From: UBA6170 sp034429975
GTDB taxonomy: Bacteria > Chloroflexota > Anaerolineae > Anaerolineales > Anaerolineaceae
Assembly: GCA_034429975.1 (NCBI GenBank)
Contig: DAOUFM010000050.1
Coordinates: forward strand, 97,981-161,980
Length of the DNA stretch: 64,000 nucleotides
Direction: 5' to 3'
Shown: positions 17,708 through 25,711 of the stretch, piece by piece
Position numbering within the stretch: the first letter of the stretch is position 1
Layout: the number at the start of each line of letters is the position of its first letter
Position numbers and translations under genes: made by a program
Notes under the pieces: model-generated
The model's database searches: none
What the model was told of the DNA's origin: nothing
What the model saw: only the letters and a program-made list of their open reading frames with translations

Positions 17708-18027
17708 AGTTTCCCGATAGTAAAAAACGAATTATATTGTGTTTGTAGTAAGTTAACACCTTCTTCATTTGCTTTGTCGATCGTGTTTTGTTCGGGTGTT
17801 GCTCCTTCGGTAATAATAATGGCAGTCAAGTCTAATAAAGCTGCAACCGCAATAATATTTTGGTGAGCTTGGAGAGTAACCCAAACTGAATTATGGGGAG
17901 CACCTGCCATTACACAACTCAGGAGATCGGATGTATATCCATTTTCGACTTGAATTTGAGAGAAATCTTTTTGCTTGGTTAATACATTTAATTGAAGGGC
18001 ATTAATAATATTTGCGAGATCAGTCAT
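17677..18027 (-). CDS. DRTGG-domain protein (second copy)
   Basis: The 116-residue protein consists of one DRTGG-type domain, a small alpha/beta fold otherwise found in phosphotransacetylases and CBS proteins. Recognisable stretches are DLLSCVMAGAP (near 34-44) and the AVAALLDLTAIIITEG hydrophobic core. GGAGG precedes the ATG. It shares fold and length with the DRTGG gene two positions upstream but only limited sequence, so it is an old duplication. Ligand and role are unknown. Confidence 0.75.
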   Translation of the reverse strand: MTDLANIINALQLNVLTKQKDFSQIQVENGYTSDLLSCVMAGAPHNSVWVTLQAHQNIIAVAALLDLTAIIITEGATPEQNTIDKANEEGVNLLQTQYNSFFTIGKLWELGIRSGK

Positions 18028-18031
18028 AATT

Positions 18032-19021
18032 CTAGTCCTCCGCTATTTCCTTTTTAATATTTTCAACATCCAAGAATAATCTCATTTTTAAACGAGAGCC
18101 TTTTCCCCAAACCGATTCTAATTTCATGTGATCAACACAGCGTGAAATGTTAACCAATCCCATACCAGCTCCAAATCCCATCTCCCGGACTGCATCGGTG
18201 GCTGTCGAGTAACCAGCTTTCATTGCCTGATCAACATCTTTAATTCCAGGGCCGTAGTCATAGGCATCAATTGAAATTTGGTGAGGTTCAATTTCAACTC
18301 TTAAGACGCCGCCTTCAGTTGTATGAATAATGAGGTTCATTTCTGCTTCATAGATAGCAATTCCACAACGGCGGGCAATTTGCTTAGAGGCACCTAACCG
18401 GAGCAAGGCTCTTTTAATGTTCGATGAAGCCTGTCCGCCTTTATCAAAATCTCCTTGGTGGATCTGATATCGCAAAATTAAGCTTGTCCGATCCGATTCG
18501 ATATCTTCGAATAAATGACTGGCTCTATAAATACGGATTTCTTCTTCCTGATAGTCAGTCTCTAAAGCACGTAGTAATCCGCGATTGATATCACCCTTGG
18601 TGATCATACCGACCAATTTTTGGTTTTTGTCAACCACCAATAAACGTCCAAAGTTGGTTGAGACAAATTTTTTCGAAGCTTCGATCACCGGATCAGTAGG
18701 GAGTATAGAGGTCAATTTTTTCGTCATGTACTTCTCAATTTTTGATTGCAGGTCAGTGTCAACCAAACAGCGAATTAAATCTTCCATAGAAATAATTCCA
18801 ATTAGCTCACCATTTTTCGAAATAATTGGAGCACCTGATATTCTTTTCTGACGAAAGACTTCAAGAACTTCCTCCATTTTTCCATCTGGGGAAAAACAAA
18901 ATAAATTACTGGTCATTACCTCGCTAACTTTAATTTCGTAAGCGAGTTCTTCCACCCGAGAGATATTTTCAGCTTCTTGATCTGTGATAATTCGTTTTTT
19001 CTGCGGGTGATTTGCAACCAT
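18032..19021 (-). CDS. CBS-pair protein with RsbT/SpoIIAB-like ATPase domain
   Basis: In the 329 residues, two CBS motifs (about 28-145, with GAPIISKNGELIGIIS and TNFGRLLVVDKNQKLVG as halves) are followed by a linker and a C-terminal GHKL ATPase domain (about 190-325, with EAEMNLIIH, DYGPGIKD and GFGAGMGL). CBS pairs usually bind adenine nucleotides. The ATPase half resembles anti-sigma/switch kinases. The combination suggests an energy-charge sensor that phosphorylates or sequesters a partner. It sits between the two DRTGG genes near the operon front; the partner is not visible in the window. Confidence 0.82.
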   Translation of the reverse strand: MVANHPQKKRIITDQEAENISRVEELAYEIKVSEVMTSNLFCFSPDGKMEEVLEVFRQKRISGAPIISKNGELIGIISMEDLIRCLVDTDLQSKIEKYMTKKLTSILPTDPVIEASKKFVSTNFGRLLVVDKNQKLVGMITKGDINRGLLRALETDYQEEEIRIYRASHLFEDIESDRTSLILRYQIHQGDFDKGGQASSNIKRALLRLGASKQIARRCGIAIYEAEMNLIIHTTEGGVLRVEIEPHQISIDAYDYGPGIKDVDQAMKAGYSTATDAVREMGFGAGMGLVNISRCVDHMKLESVWGKGSRLKMRLFLDVENIKKEIAED

Positions 19022-19027
19022 TCGAAC

Positions 19028-19417
19028 TCACTTCAATTCCTCAAAACCACAATCTGCGTGGTCAGAGACTGATTTTTCCAAACTGGATAGACCGGCTTTA
19101 TATAAACGGCCACATAATTCAAACATTCCAAAAGGAGAAATAATTAACGGAATTTCCTCATCATTGGCTAATTCGATCGTTGCCACAGGAGGTTGTTTTC
19201 CCCTCACCAGTACAACAGCGGCAACATCAGCCATTTGAGCTGTTCTTATCACTTGGGGATTACATAAACCAGTGAGTAAAACTGCTCCGGGTTCAATGGA
19301 TGCCAGGACATCACTCATTAAGTCCGCACCACAACCGCCTAAAATATTTTCTTTAAAATTTATAGAATTTGTTAAAGCTGTGCCTTCCACTAAATCGATC
19401 AATTCGCCTAAATTCAT
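19028..19417 (-). CDS. DRTGG-domain protein, first gene of the hydrogenase operon
   Basis: About 129 residues from the ATG at 19417; a GTG at 19423 is an equally possible start, with AGGTGA lying between. The DRTGG-type fold is suggested by GGCGADLMSDVLA (near 27-39) and a TGLCNPQVIRTAQMADVAAVVLVRG core. Cysteines in GGCGAD, GLCN and at the C-terminus (HADCGFEE) could bind metal, but this is speculative. It lies directly behind the predicted operon promoter and Rex-like site. Confidence 0.72.
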   Translation of the reverse strand: MNLGELIDLVEGTALTNSINFKENILGGCGADLMSDVLASIEPGAVLLTGLCNPQVIRTAQMADVAAVVLVRGKQPPVATIELANDEEIPLIISPFGMFELCGRLYKAGLSSLEKSVSDHADCGFEELK

Positions 19418-19455
19418 TTTCACCTACAATCCAGGAATTATCCAATATTAAGGTT

Positions 19456-19484
19456 ATTGTACACTAGAATTGACTTTGTGAAAA
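19456..19484 (-). promoter_or_regulatory. Predicted promoter of the hydrogenase operon
   Basis: On the minus strand TTTTCA (19484-19479) and TACAAT (19461-19456) are 17 bases apart and end 39 bases before the first start codon. The -35 is weak (4 of 6), the -10 good (5 of 6). The -35 lies inside the Rex-like palindrome, the geometry expected for repression. Confidence 0.5.
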
Positions 19485-19493
19485 TTTTCATTA
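19476..19493. promoter_or_regulatory. Candidate Rex operator overlapping the operon promoter
   Basis: TTGTGAAAATTTTCATTA fits TTGTGA-n6-TCACAA at 10 of 12 half-site positions, with one half perfect. It covers the predicted -35 of the hydrogenase operon in the divergent region to hisS. No rex gene is in the window, so the assignment rests on sequence fit, position, and a second similar site at 16876-16893. Confidence 0.5.
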
Positions 19494-19628
19494 ATAACTA
19501 TTATTGCGTCATTAATATACAAAGTTAGATGACCTTCATCATAAAAGGATGACGGATAAAGAAAAAACAACTATAGAGTAAATCGGATTATGATATGATT
19601 TCCTAATAAAAATTAATAGAGGATCATT

Positions 19629-20912
19629 ATGGCGCAAATAATTTCATCGGTTAAGGGAACAAGGGATTTTTATCCGGAAGATATGGCGGTGCGAAATTGG
19701 ATATACCAAAAAATGCTCGAAGTAGCTACTTTGTTTGGGTATGTTGAATATGATGGTCCATTTCTAGAAAAAATTGATTTATATGCAGCCAAATCTGGCG
19801 AAGAACTTGTAAAAGAACAAGCTTTTGTTTTTCCTGATCGAGGAGGGGAGTTAATCACTCTACGACCAGAACTCACTCCATCTCTGGCAAGAATGATTGC
19901 ACAAAAACAAAAACAATTGGTTTTTCCGCAAAGGTGGTGGTCTTTCGGACCGTTTTGGCGTTATGAACGACCACAAAAAGGCAGAACCCGGGAGTTCTTC
20001 CAATGGAATGTTGATATGCTGGGCTCTGATACCGCTGAAAGTGATGCGGAATTAATTGCTGTTTGTGCCACTTTCTTCAAGAAAGTCGGCTTAAAACCAG
20101 ATCAAGTAAAGATTTTTATTAATAATCGAAAACTGATGGATTCTGTTTTAAAAAGATTAAATATCCCGGCAGAATTAAAAACTGCTGTTTTTCGTTTAAT
20201 AGATCGGAAAGAGAAAATCTCCCAACTAGCCTGGGAAGATTATGGATTATCTTTAGGTTTATCCTCTCCTCAACTGGATGGTTTGATCCTCAAACTCAAT
20301 GATAATAATCTATGGCAGGAATCGGAATCATTACAATTAATTATGGAAATACTGAGAGTGATGAAGTTAGACGATTATGTGACATTCAATCCCCAGATTA
20401 TTCGCGGGCTGGATTATTACACCGGGGTTGTTTTTGAGGCAAAAGATATGGATAAAGAAGGTAGGTCAATCCTGGGGGGGGGCCATTATGGGAATTTAGT
20501 AGGGGACGTTGGAGGTGATATTTTGCCTGGGGTTGGTTTTGCGATGGGTGATGTTATGTTACGGTTAGTGCTGGAAAAATATAAATGTTTACCAGAGAAA
20601 ATGGAGCCCGCAGCTAAAGTATTGGTCACAGTATTCGATCATTCTTTCTATAAAGATTCTTTGGAAATAACCAATCTCCTGAGAAATGCTGGTATTGCGA
20701 CCATTCTGATAAATGACGATCAAAAGCTTCAAAAACAGTTTAAATTTGCTGATCGAATAAACATTCCTATTGTTTTGGTTTTAGGACCGGAAGAAAAGGA
20801 TAATGGGTTGGTGACAGTGAAGAATTTGATTAATGGAAATCAAGAGAATATCAACGTGGAACATCTCGTTGCTTATGTGAATTCACAACTTGCAGAAGCA
20901 AATGCTCTGTGA
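19629..20912 (+). CDS. hisS: Histidyl-tRNA synthetase
   Basis: The 427-residue protein has the class II HisRS motifs: the N-terminal GTRDFYPED, TLRPELTPSLAR (motif 1/2 region), FGPFWRYERPQKGRTREFFQ (motif 2 arginine), and the HisRS-specific GLDYYTGVVFE. The C-terminal anticodon-binding domain follows from about residue 330. AGAGGA precedes the ATG. It is divergent from the hydrogenase operon, and its own tRNA gene follows 18 bases after the stop. No T-box or other leader structure was seen in the short upstream region. Confidence 0.97.
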   Translation: MAQIISSVKGTRDFYPEDMAVRNWIYQKMLEVATLFGYVEYDGPFLEKIDLYAAKSGEELVKEQAFVFPDRGGELITLRPELTPSLARMIAQKQKQLVFPQRWWSFGPFWRYERPQKGRTREFFQWNVDMLGSDTAESDAELIAVCATFFKKVGLKPDQVKIFINNRKLMDSVLKRLNIPAELKTAVFRLIDRKEKISQLAWEDYGLSLGLSSPQLDGLILKLNDNNLWQESESLQLIMEILRVMKLDDYVTFNPQIIRGLDYYTGVVFEAKDMDKEGRSILGGGHYGNLVGDVGGDILPGVGFAMGDVMLRLVLEKYKCLPEKMEPAAKVLVTVFDHSFYKDSLEITNLLRNAGIATILINDDQKLQKQFKFADRINIPIVLVLGPEEKDNGLVTVKNLINGNQENINVEHLVAYVNSQLAEANAL

Positions 20913-20930
20913 TAGAATTTCGATCGTTAT

Positions 20931-21003
20931 GGTGCCTGTAGCTCAATGGCAGAGCGCTTCACTGTGGATGAAGAGGTTGAGGGTTCGAAACCGTCCAGGC
21001 ACC
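20931..21003 (+). tRNA. tRNA-His (anticodon GTG)
   Basis: A full cloverleaf can be drawn: acceptor GTGCCTG/CAGGCAC, D-arm GCTC..GAGC, anticodon stem CTTCA/TGAAG with loop CTGTGGA (anticodon GTG at 20964-20966), and T-loop TTCGAAA. A G precedes the acceptor stem (position -1) opposite discriminator C, the histidine identity pair. The T-stem has one G-G mismatch. CCA is not encoded in full. The gene lies 18 bases after hisS. Confidence 0.93.
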
Positions 21004-21004
21004 C

Positions 21005-21034
21005 AAAAAATTCATGGTTTCATGAATTTTTTTT
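21005..21034. terminator. Bidirectional intrinsic terminator between tRNA-His and the histidine kinase gene
   Basis: An AAAAATTCATG / CATGAATTTTT hairpin is flanked by an A-run and a T-run, so it can end transcription of hisS-tRNA-His on the plus strand and the kinase gene on the minus strand, whose stop is at 21037. Confidence 0.75.
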
Positions 21035-21036
21035 AT

Positions 21037-24000
21037 TTAATTTTCGACAGGCAGTGCAATGAAGAAAGTAGATCCTACTCCTGGTGTGCTTTCTAATAAC
21101 CCAATCCGTCCCTGATGGAGGGTCATGATGGATTTGCTAAGTGCCAGTCCTAAACCAGTTCCAAAAATGCGACTTTTTTCCAAGGCAGAAGGCTGTTCAA
21201 AAGGTTTAAATAATTTTTCCTGATCGGCTGGTTGGATTCCAATTCCGGTGTCGGAAACCGTTATCATAACTTCTTTTACCTGATTATTTCCGTTCTTAAC
21301 GGAAGCAGAAATTGTTATTTTTCCAAAATCGGTAAACTTAACCGCGTTTGATGCCAGATTCATCACAACCTGAGATATCCTATCTTTATCAATCATTAAT
21401 TCAGGGATATCCTCTTTGATGTCTATTTCAAAATCAATTACTTTATCGGTCACCAAATTTCTACAAGCTGGTAAAAGAGAATATAATAAATTTGGTATTT
21501 TTGTTTTTGAAATATTTAATTTCATTGTTCCGGCGTCAATTTTTGTTATGTCAAGAATATCATTCACTAATCGTAGGAGATATTGACCGGCATTGTGGAT
21601 GGCGGTTAGATCTTGCTTTTGTGTTTCATTAATAGGACCATCAATGCCTGTAAGGATTACCTTTGAAAAACCAATGATCGAATTCAACGGAGTTCTAAAC
21701 TCGTGACTCATATTGGCTAAAAACTGGCTTTTGATTTGATCAAGTTCAGGTTTTTTTTCTTTAGGAGTTTTTGATTGGGTAAAGGAAATTGCATTATCAA
21801 TTTCTATCGCTATTTGATCTGCCAGCATTTCAAAAAAGTGGATGTCTTTTAAAGCGAAATCGTTTTGGCGATTTGAATAAATCGCTAAAACACCTTTAAT
21901 TTCAGTATCCAATTTTATTGGTAAAAATATTTGGGATTTTGGTTTGAGATGAGACAAGTTGAGTGGAGTCAATTTTTTTGTTTGACTATTTTGTTGAATG
22001 ACTGTTTGACCATTTTTATATACATCTAAGGCTAAGTTAGTCGTATATTCATCAAGCTTTAATAACTCTAATCCGGTGATAATTTTTCCATCGGAGGCAG
22101 ATATCACTTTATTGATTTGATCATTATCGTTTGTAAAAGTGAGAATATTGACATCCAAAAAACTGAACTTACTTTTTATTTTCAAAACAAGATCAAGTAA
22201 TAATGAATCGGGATCTAAATTAGTAGCTGTTTCTCGTATAATTTCCAAAAACTTATCATATTTTCTTGTTAAAACCGACAATTCTTTTGACAAATTCCGA
22301 TTGTCCAGCAATAAAGAAATAAGATCTAATGAATCTAAAAACAATGTTTTTAATTCATTAGAGAAGATTAGCTCTTGGTTGGACAATAAGACTAAATGGG
22401 CAATCACACCCTCCCGATTTTGAATTGGAAAGAAAAAACCGCTCTTAATCGTAAAATCAGTTAACGATTGACGTGTGTGGTTGTTTAAAGCAGGCGTTTG
22501 GTTAATAACAAACTCTCCTACATTTAGATTCAGTAAATCAGCAATTAAATCATTAAATTCTGGAGTGCCCCATTGAGCCAATAAACTTTCAATTTCACAG
22601 ACTGAATAATCCGGCAGAACATTATAGGGTTGGGTAGTGGTAGAAGTATTTGAATTTTCAACAATGAATAGAGCATTTTGAGAATTTGATGTTCGATGAA
22701 TGTTTTCTGAAAGAAAAAGCACAAGATCTGTTAAATTATTTATTCTTAATAATGAGTTATTTTTATAACTGATTACTGTTTCTTCTTGATCGATTGCTGG
22801 TTTATCTTGGTTAATAAATTTATCTAATTTTGTGGTTAAGATTGGCAATAAATCTTTTATTAGCCCTTGCTCGTTTTTCGTAAAATCAAAAACCTTATTT
22901 GAGAAAAAGGCTATAGATCCAATTTTTTTTCGTTTTATTTTTAAAGGCAAGATAGCAAAAGATTGGAAGTCTTTTTCAGCGAAAAGAGCCAATATTTTTT
23001 TGGGTAAGTTTGCTTCTTGGAAATTCGAAAAATAAGTTGGGATTTCCTGTTGACACAAAAAATTGATAATAGATTGATCAAGTAATTCGCTTGCCTGAGA
23101 ATTCGATTTATCGGATTCACGAAAAACTTTGGCAATTAATTCGAATTGAGACTGATCAGATGATGAATCGGTCACATTTTTGAATAAGAACCCTTCAAAA
23201 ATCTCTTTAGGAAAGAAAAATTCCATTAAAGAATGAAGGAGGTCTTCAGGCATCAGAGCCTGGGAAATTCGTTCTTTTATAACGGATGTTTTTTCGATAT
23301 CTGATAATTTTGCATTAATTTGATGGATTGTTTCCTCATTGGTTAATGAACTCGAAATTGTTGCAGAAACCAGCTCTAAGAAGCGAATTTCATCAGTGTT
23401 CCAAAAATGTTTTTGGTGTAGATCCTCTAATAAGATCAGATCCGGATATTCTAATTTTGTTTGAACAGGTAAGACTAATAAGGATTGCGCCTCTCGATTG
23501 TCCATCCATTTATCGATTGATTGATCCAGTTTTTCATTATTTGCGTGTAAATAACCTTTTTCGGAAAAGGTTGAAAATAAATCATTAAAAACTTCAAATT
23601 TTATTTCTTTACTCAAATGAAAGGGATTGTATTTTTCCTGACTATACCATTCGGTTTGGATTGTCCATGTTTTTACATTATTGCCAAAGTTAGATTTAGC
23701 AAAAGAAATCCGATGGATGTTGGCCGCTTTTCCGATAAGCTCGAGAGATTCCTTTAATTTACTACTTCCATGGATATTTATGTTTTTAATAGCCTGAGAA
23801 ATAAGAATTTGATATTGCTCGCGGATTTCAATTGCAGAAAGAGCATTTTGCATTTCTTGAAACAGGAATGCATTTTCAAGAGCATTTGCCATTTTTGTGC
23901 TGATAGCTAGTAAATATTCTTTGGACTTATTAGAAAAGGATTTCTTTTTCTGATGATCATAAACAAGGATTGCACCGAACACTTTTTGTCCAGATCGAAT

Positions 24001-24924
24001 TGGGACCCCAATTATTGATTTGGGAGTGATTGCTTTGGTTGTTTCTACTACATTTATTGAATCAGGTTTGAGTTGTTCAACCTGTGATAAAACCTCATTA
24101 GAAGTTATGATTTGATTTATGATTGGTAAATATTCATGACTATTCGGATAATAACTAATTTCATCATTCACTTTAAAAATTGGTGTAATAATTTCGGAAT
24201 TTTGTTTTTGTAAAATCCCGAAGATAAGGTTTTTGTTTGGCACAAATTTATTTATGGTTAGGTGTGTTTCCTGGTAAATATCAATAGGATCGATTAGATG
24301 ATTTATTTCCCGTGAATAGTCTTCCAGATCTTGAGAAATTTTTGTCAAAAGCTGGTTGTCGTCAAGGTTCGGATCGGGTTGTTGGTTGAAAACGAAGAAA
24401 TTATTATTTTCTACGTTCTCTGTAGGAAGAGGGTCATTTAATTTTTCATTGATTTTTTCAGAATAATCATCTGGTTTCGTAATCGCTGGTGATGAATTAA
24501 GATCCTGATCTTCATAACTATCAACCGTTTGAACAAAGCCAATATAAGTAGGTTTAGAGTGGTATTCTTCTGAAAATTTGGTTAATTTCAAGTTACAAAA
24601 AAATAAATCTCCTTCTTTTCCAATGAAAATTACATCTTGTTCGATTGGGAAGGAATTTGCTAAAAAGAGATCCTGCAGCTTTTCTCCAGATGATAGATTA
24701 ATTGAAAAAGAAAAAACTGATTGATCCAAAAAATCCTGTGAGGGGATTCCCAGACATTCGGTTACTTCAGGGCTAATATTCAGATAATTACCATTGTGAT
24801 CAATGATAAATTCCCAACTAATCAAATTTTTATTTGAAGTTTTCTGATTAGGTTTCCCTTTTAAAAAAGATATTTTATTAAAAATATTTTTTGGTTTATC
24901 TTCAGTTTTCCCCTTTTTAATCAT
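21037..24924 (-). CDS. Cytoplasmic PAS/multi-GAF sensor histidine kinase
   Basis: The 1295-residue protein has no membrane segment. Order: an N-terminal PAS-like domain (about 35-140), an acidic linker, about five GAF-like domains (about 190-1040, each ending in the amphipathic helix that joins to the next), a HisKA domain with phosphoacceptor in MSHEFRTPLNS (near 1065-1075), and an HATPase domain with N box, DTGIGI and GTGLGL motifs. The GAF domains are divergent and their ligands unknown. It lies downstream of a single-domain response regulator gene with only 3 bases between, an evident two-component pair. The stop sits on the shared terminator. Confidence 0.92.
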   Translation of the reverse strand: MIKKGKTEDKPKNIFNKISFLKGKPNQKTSNKNLISWEFIIDHNGNYLNISPEVTECLGIPSQDFLDQSVFSFSINLSSGEKLQDLFLANSFPIEQDVIFIGKEGDLFFCNLKLTKFSEEYHSKPTYIGFVQTVDSYEDQDLNSSPAITKPDDYSEKINEKLNDPLPTENVENNNFFVFNQQPDPNLDDNQLLTKISQDLEDYSREINHLIDPIDIYQETHLTINKFVPNKNLIFGILQKQNSEIITPIFKVNDEISYYPNSHEYLPIINQIITSNEVLSQVEQLKPDSINVVETTKAITPKSIIGVPIRSGQKVFGAILVYDHQKKKSFSNKSKEYLLAISTKMANALENAFLFQEMQNALSAIEIREQYQILISQAIKNINIHGSSKLKESLELIGKAANIHRISFAKSNFGNNVKTWTIQTEWYSQEKYNPFHLSKEIKFEVFNDLFSTFSEKGYLHANNEKLDQSIDKWMDNREAQSLLVLPVQTKLEYPDLILLEDLHQKHFWNTDEIRFLELVSATISSSLTNEETIHQINAKLSDIEKTSVIKERISQALMPEDLLHSLMEFFFPKEIFEGFLFKNVTDSSSDQSQFELIAKVFRESDKSNSQASELLDQSIINFLCQQEIPTYFSNFQEANLPKKILALFAEKDFQSFAILPLKIKRKKIGSIAFFSNKVFDFTKNEQGLIKDLLPILTTKLDKFINQDKPAIDQEETVISYKNNSLLRINNLTDLVLFLSENIHRTSNSQNALFIVENSNTSTTTQPYNVLPDYSVCEIESLLAQWGTPEFNDLIADLLNLNVGEFVINQTPALNNHTRQSLTDFTIKSGFFFPIQNREGVIAHLVLLSNQELIFSNELKTLFLDSLDLISLLLDNRNLSKELSVLTRKYDKFLEIIRETATNLDPDSLLLDLVLKIKSKFSFLDVNILTFTNDNDQINKVISASDGKIITGLELLKLDEYTTNLALDVYKNGQTVIQQNSQTKKLTPLNLSHLKPKSQIFLPIKLDTEIKGVLAIYSNRQNDFALKDIHFFEMLADQIAIEIDNAISFTQSKTPKEKKPELDQIKSQFLANMSHEFRTPLNSIIGFSKVILTGIDGPINETQKQDLTAIHNAGQYLLRLVNDILDITKIDAGTMKLNISKTKIPNLLYSLLPACRNLVTDKVIDFEIDIKEDIPELMIDKDRISQVVMNLASNAVKFTDFGKITISASVKNGNNQVKEVMITVSDTGIGIQPADQEKLFKPFEQPSALEKSRIFGTGLGLALSKSIMTLHQGRIGLLESTPGVGSTFFIALPVEN

Positions 24925-24927
24925 CTC

Positions 24928-25389
24928 TTATAATTCCCATACCGGTTGACCGGAAAGTATTTTCCTCATTTGATCAGGAAATCGATCAAGATTAAGAGGT
25001 TTTCCTAAGAACCCATTAAAACCAGCTGCTTTTGCTTTTTCAATTTGAGCTGGGTCTGCCTCAGCAGTAATTGCAACAATAGGAATATTTTTCAAACGCT
25101 CTGACTTTTGGATTTTGCGTAAGGCGCTATACCCATCCTCATAGGGTAACCGAATATCCATTAAAATCAAGTCCAGTTTTGGCAAACTATCTGCAAATTC
25201 TACAACTTCGTAACCTGAAGTCTTCCACTCACAGTGGATGCCCAAGTATCCTAGCAGTCTGGCCATTAACACAAAATTGGATACATTATCCTCGACCACT
25301 AATACCGACAAGCCTTTCAAAGATATCGCACTTATATTGCCATTATTTGTATTTATTTCAGTAGATCTGTCTGGAATAGAATCAAACAT
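24928..25389 (-). CDS. Single-domain response regulator (REC only)
   Basis: The 153-residue protein has a REC domain from about 28: acidic pair in VVEDN, phosphorylated Asp in LILMDIRLPYEDG, the Thr in VAITAEA, and the Lys in GFLGKPLN. No output domain follows, so it probably works in a phosphorelay or by protein contact (DivK/CheY-like). It is transcribed with the giant kinase next to it. Only a weak ribosome binding site is visible before the ATG. Confidence 0.92.
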   Translation of the reverse strand: MFDSIPDRSTEINTNNGNISAISLKGLSVLVVEDNVSNFVLMARLLGYLGIHCEWKTSGYEVVEFADSLPKLDLILMDIRLPYEDGYSALRKIQKSERLKNIPIVAITAEADPAQIEKAKAAGFNGFLGKPLNLDRFPDQMRKILSGQPVWEL

Positions 25390-25414
25390 ATAAGTCTTTC
25401 GTATAAAAAATGAT

Positions 25415-25430
25415 ATGCTAATTTTAGCAT
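25415..25430. repeat. Perfect 7-bp inverted repeat before the response regulator gene
   Basis: ATGCTAA-TT-TTAGCAT lies 26 bases before the response regulator start, and one arm overlaps a possible -10 (TAAAAT on the minus strand). It may be an operator. No second copy was noticed in the window. The rest of the 320-base gene-free stretch 25390-25711 holds the tRNA-Gly gene and nothing else I can identify. Confidence 0.35.
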
Positions 25431-25492
25431 GCGATTTAAAAAAGATGCCTTAATTTTTCTATTTGTTTTCAATCCCCGTAATGATTTTTCAG

Positions 25493-25563
25493 AGCGGGCA
25501 ACGGGAATCGAACCCGTGACTAAGGCTTGGGAAGCATTCGTTTTACCGCTAAACTATGCCCGC
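25493..25563 (-). tRNA. tRNA-Gly (anticodon CCC)
   Basis: On the minus strand the acceptor GCGGGCA/TGCCCGC, D-arm, anticodon loop TTCCCAA (anticodon CCC) and T-arm CGGGT-TCGATTC-CCGTT are all visible. The anticodon stem AATGC/GCCTT has a T-C mismatch in the middle, which is unusual. CCA is not encoded. Confidence 0.88.
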
Positions 25564-25711
25564 CGATTAACTTCGCATGGAAAAATTATATTATTGGGTA
25601 GGATACTTGTCAAGAAAAAATGAAACAGGTGAATACTATAATAACAGAGGATAAAAGTCTAAAATGACATTAAATACATGCTTATTATTGGCTTCAAGGT
25701 AAAATGATAAT

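Noticed and set aside
19494..19628. T-box riboswitch before hisS
   Set aside because: The leader is too short and shows neither the T-box core sequence nor an antiterminator/terminator pair.
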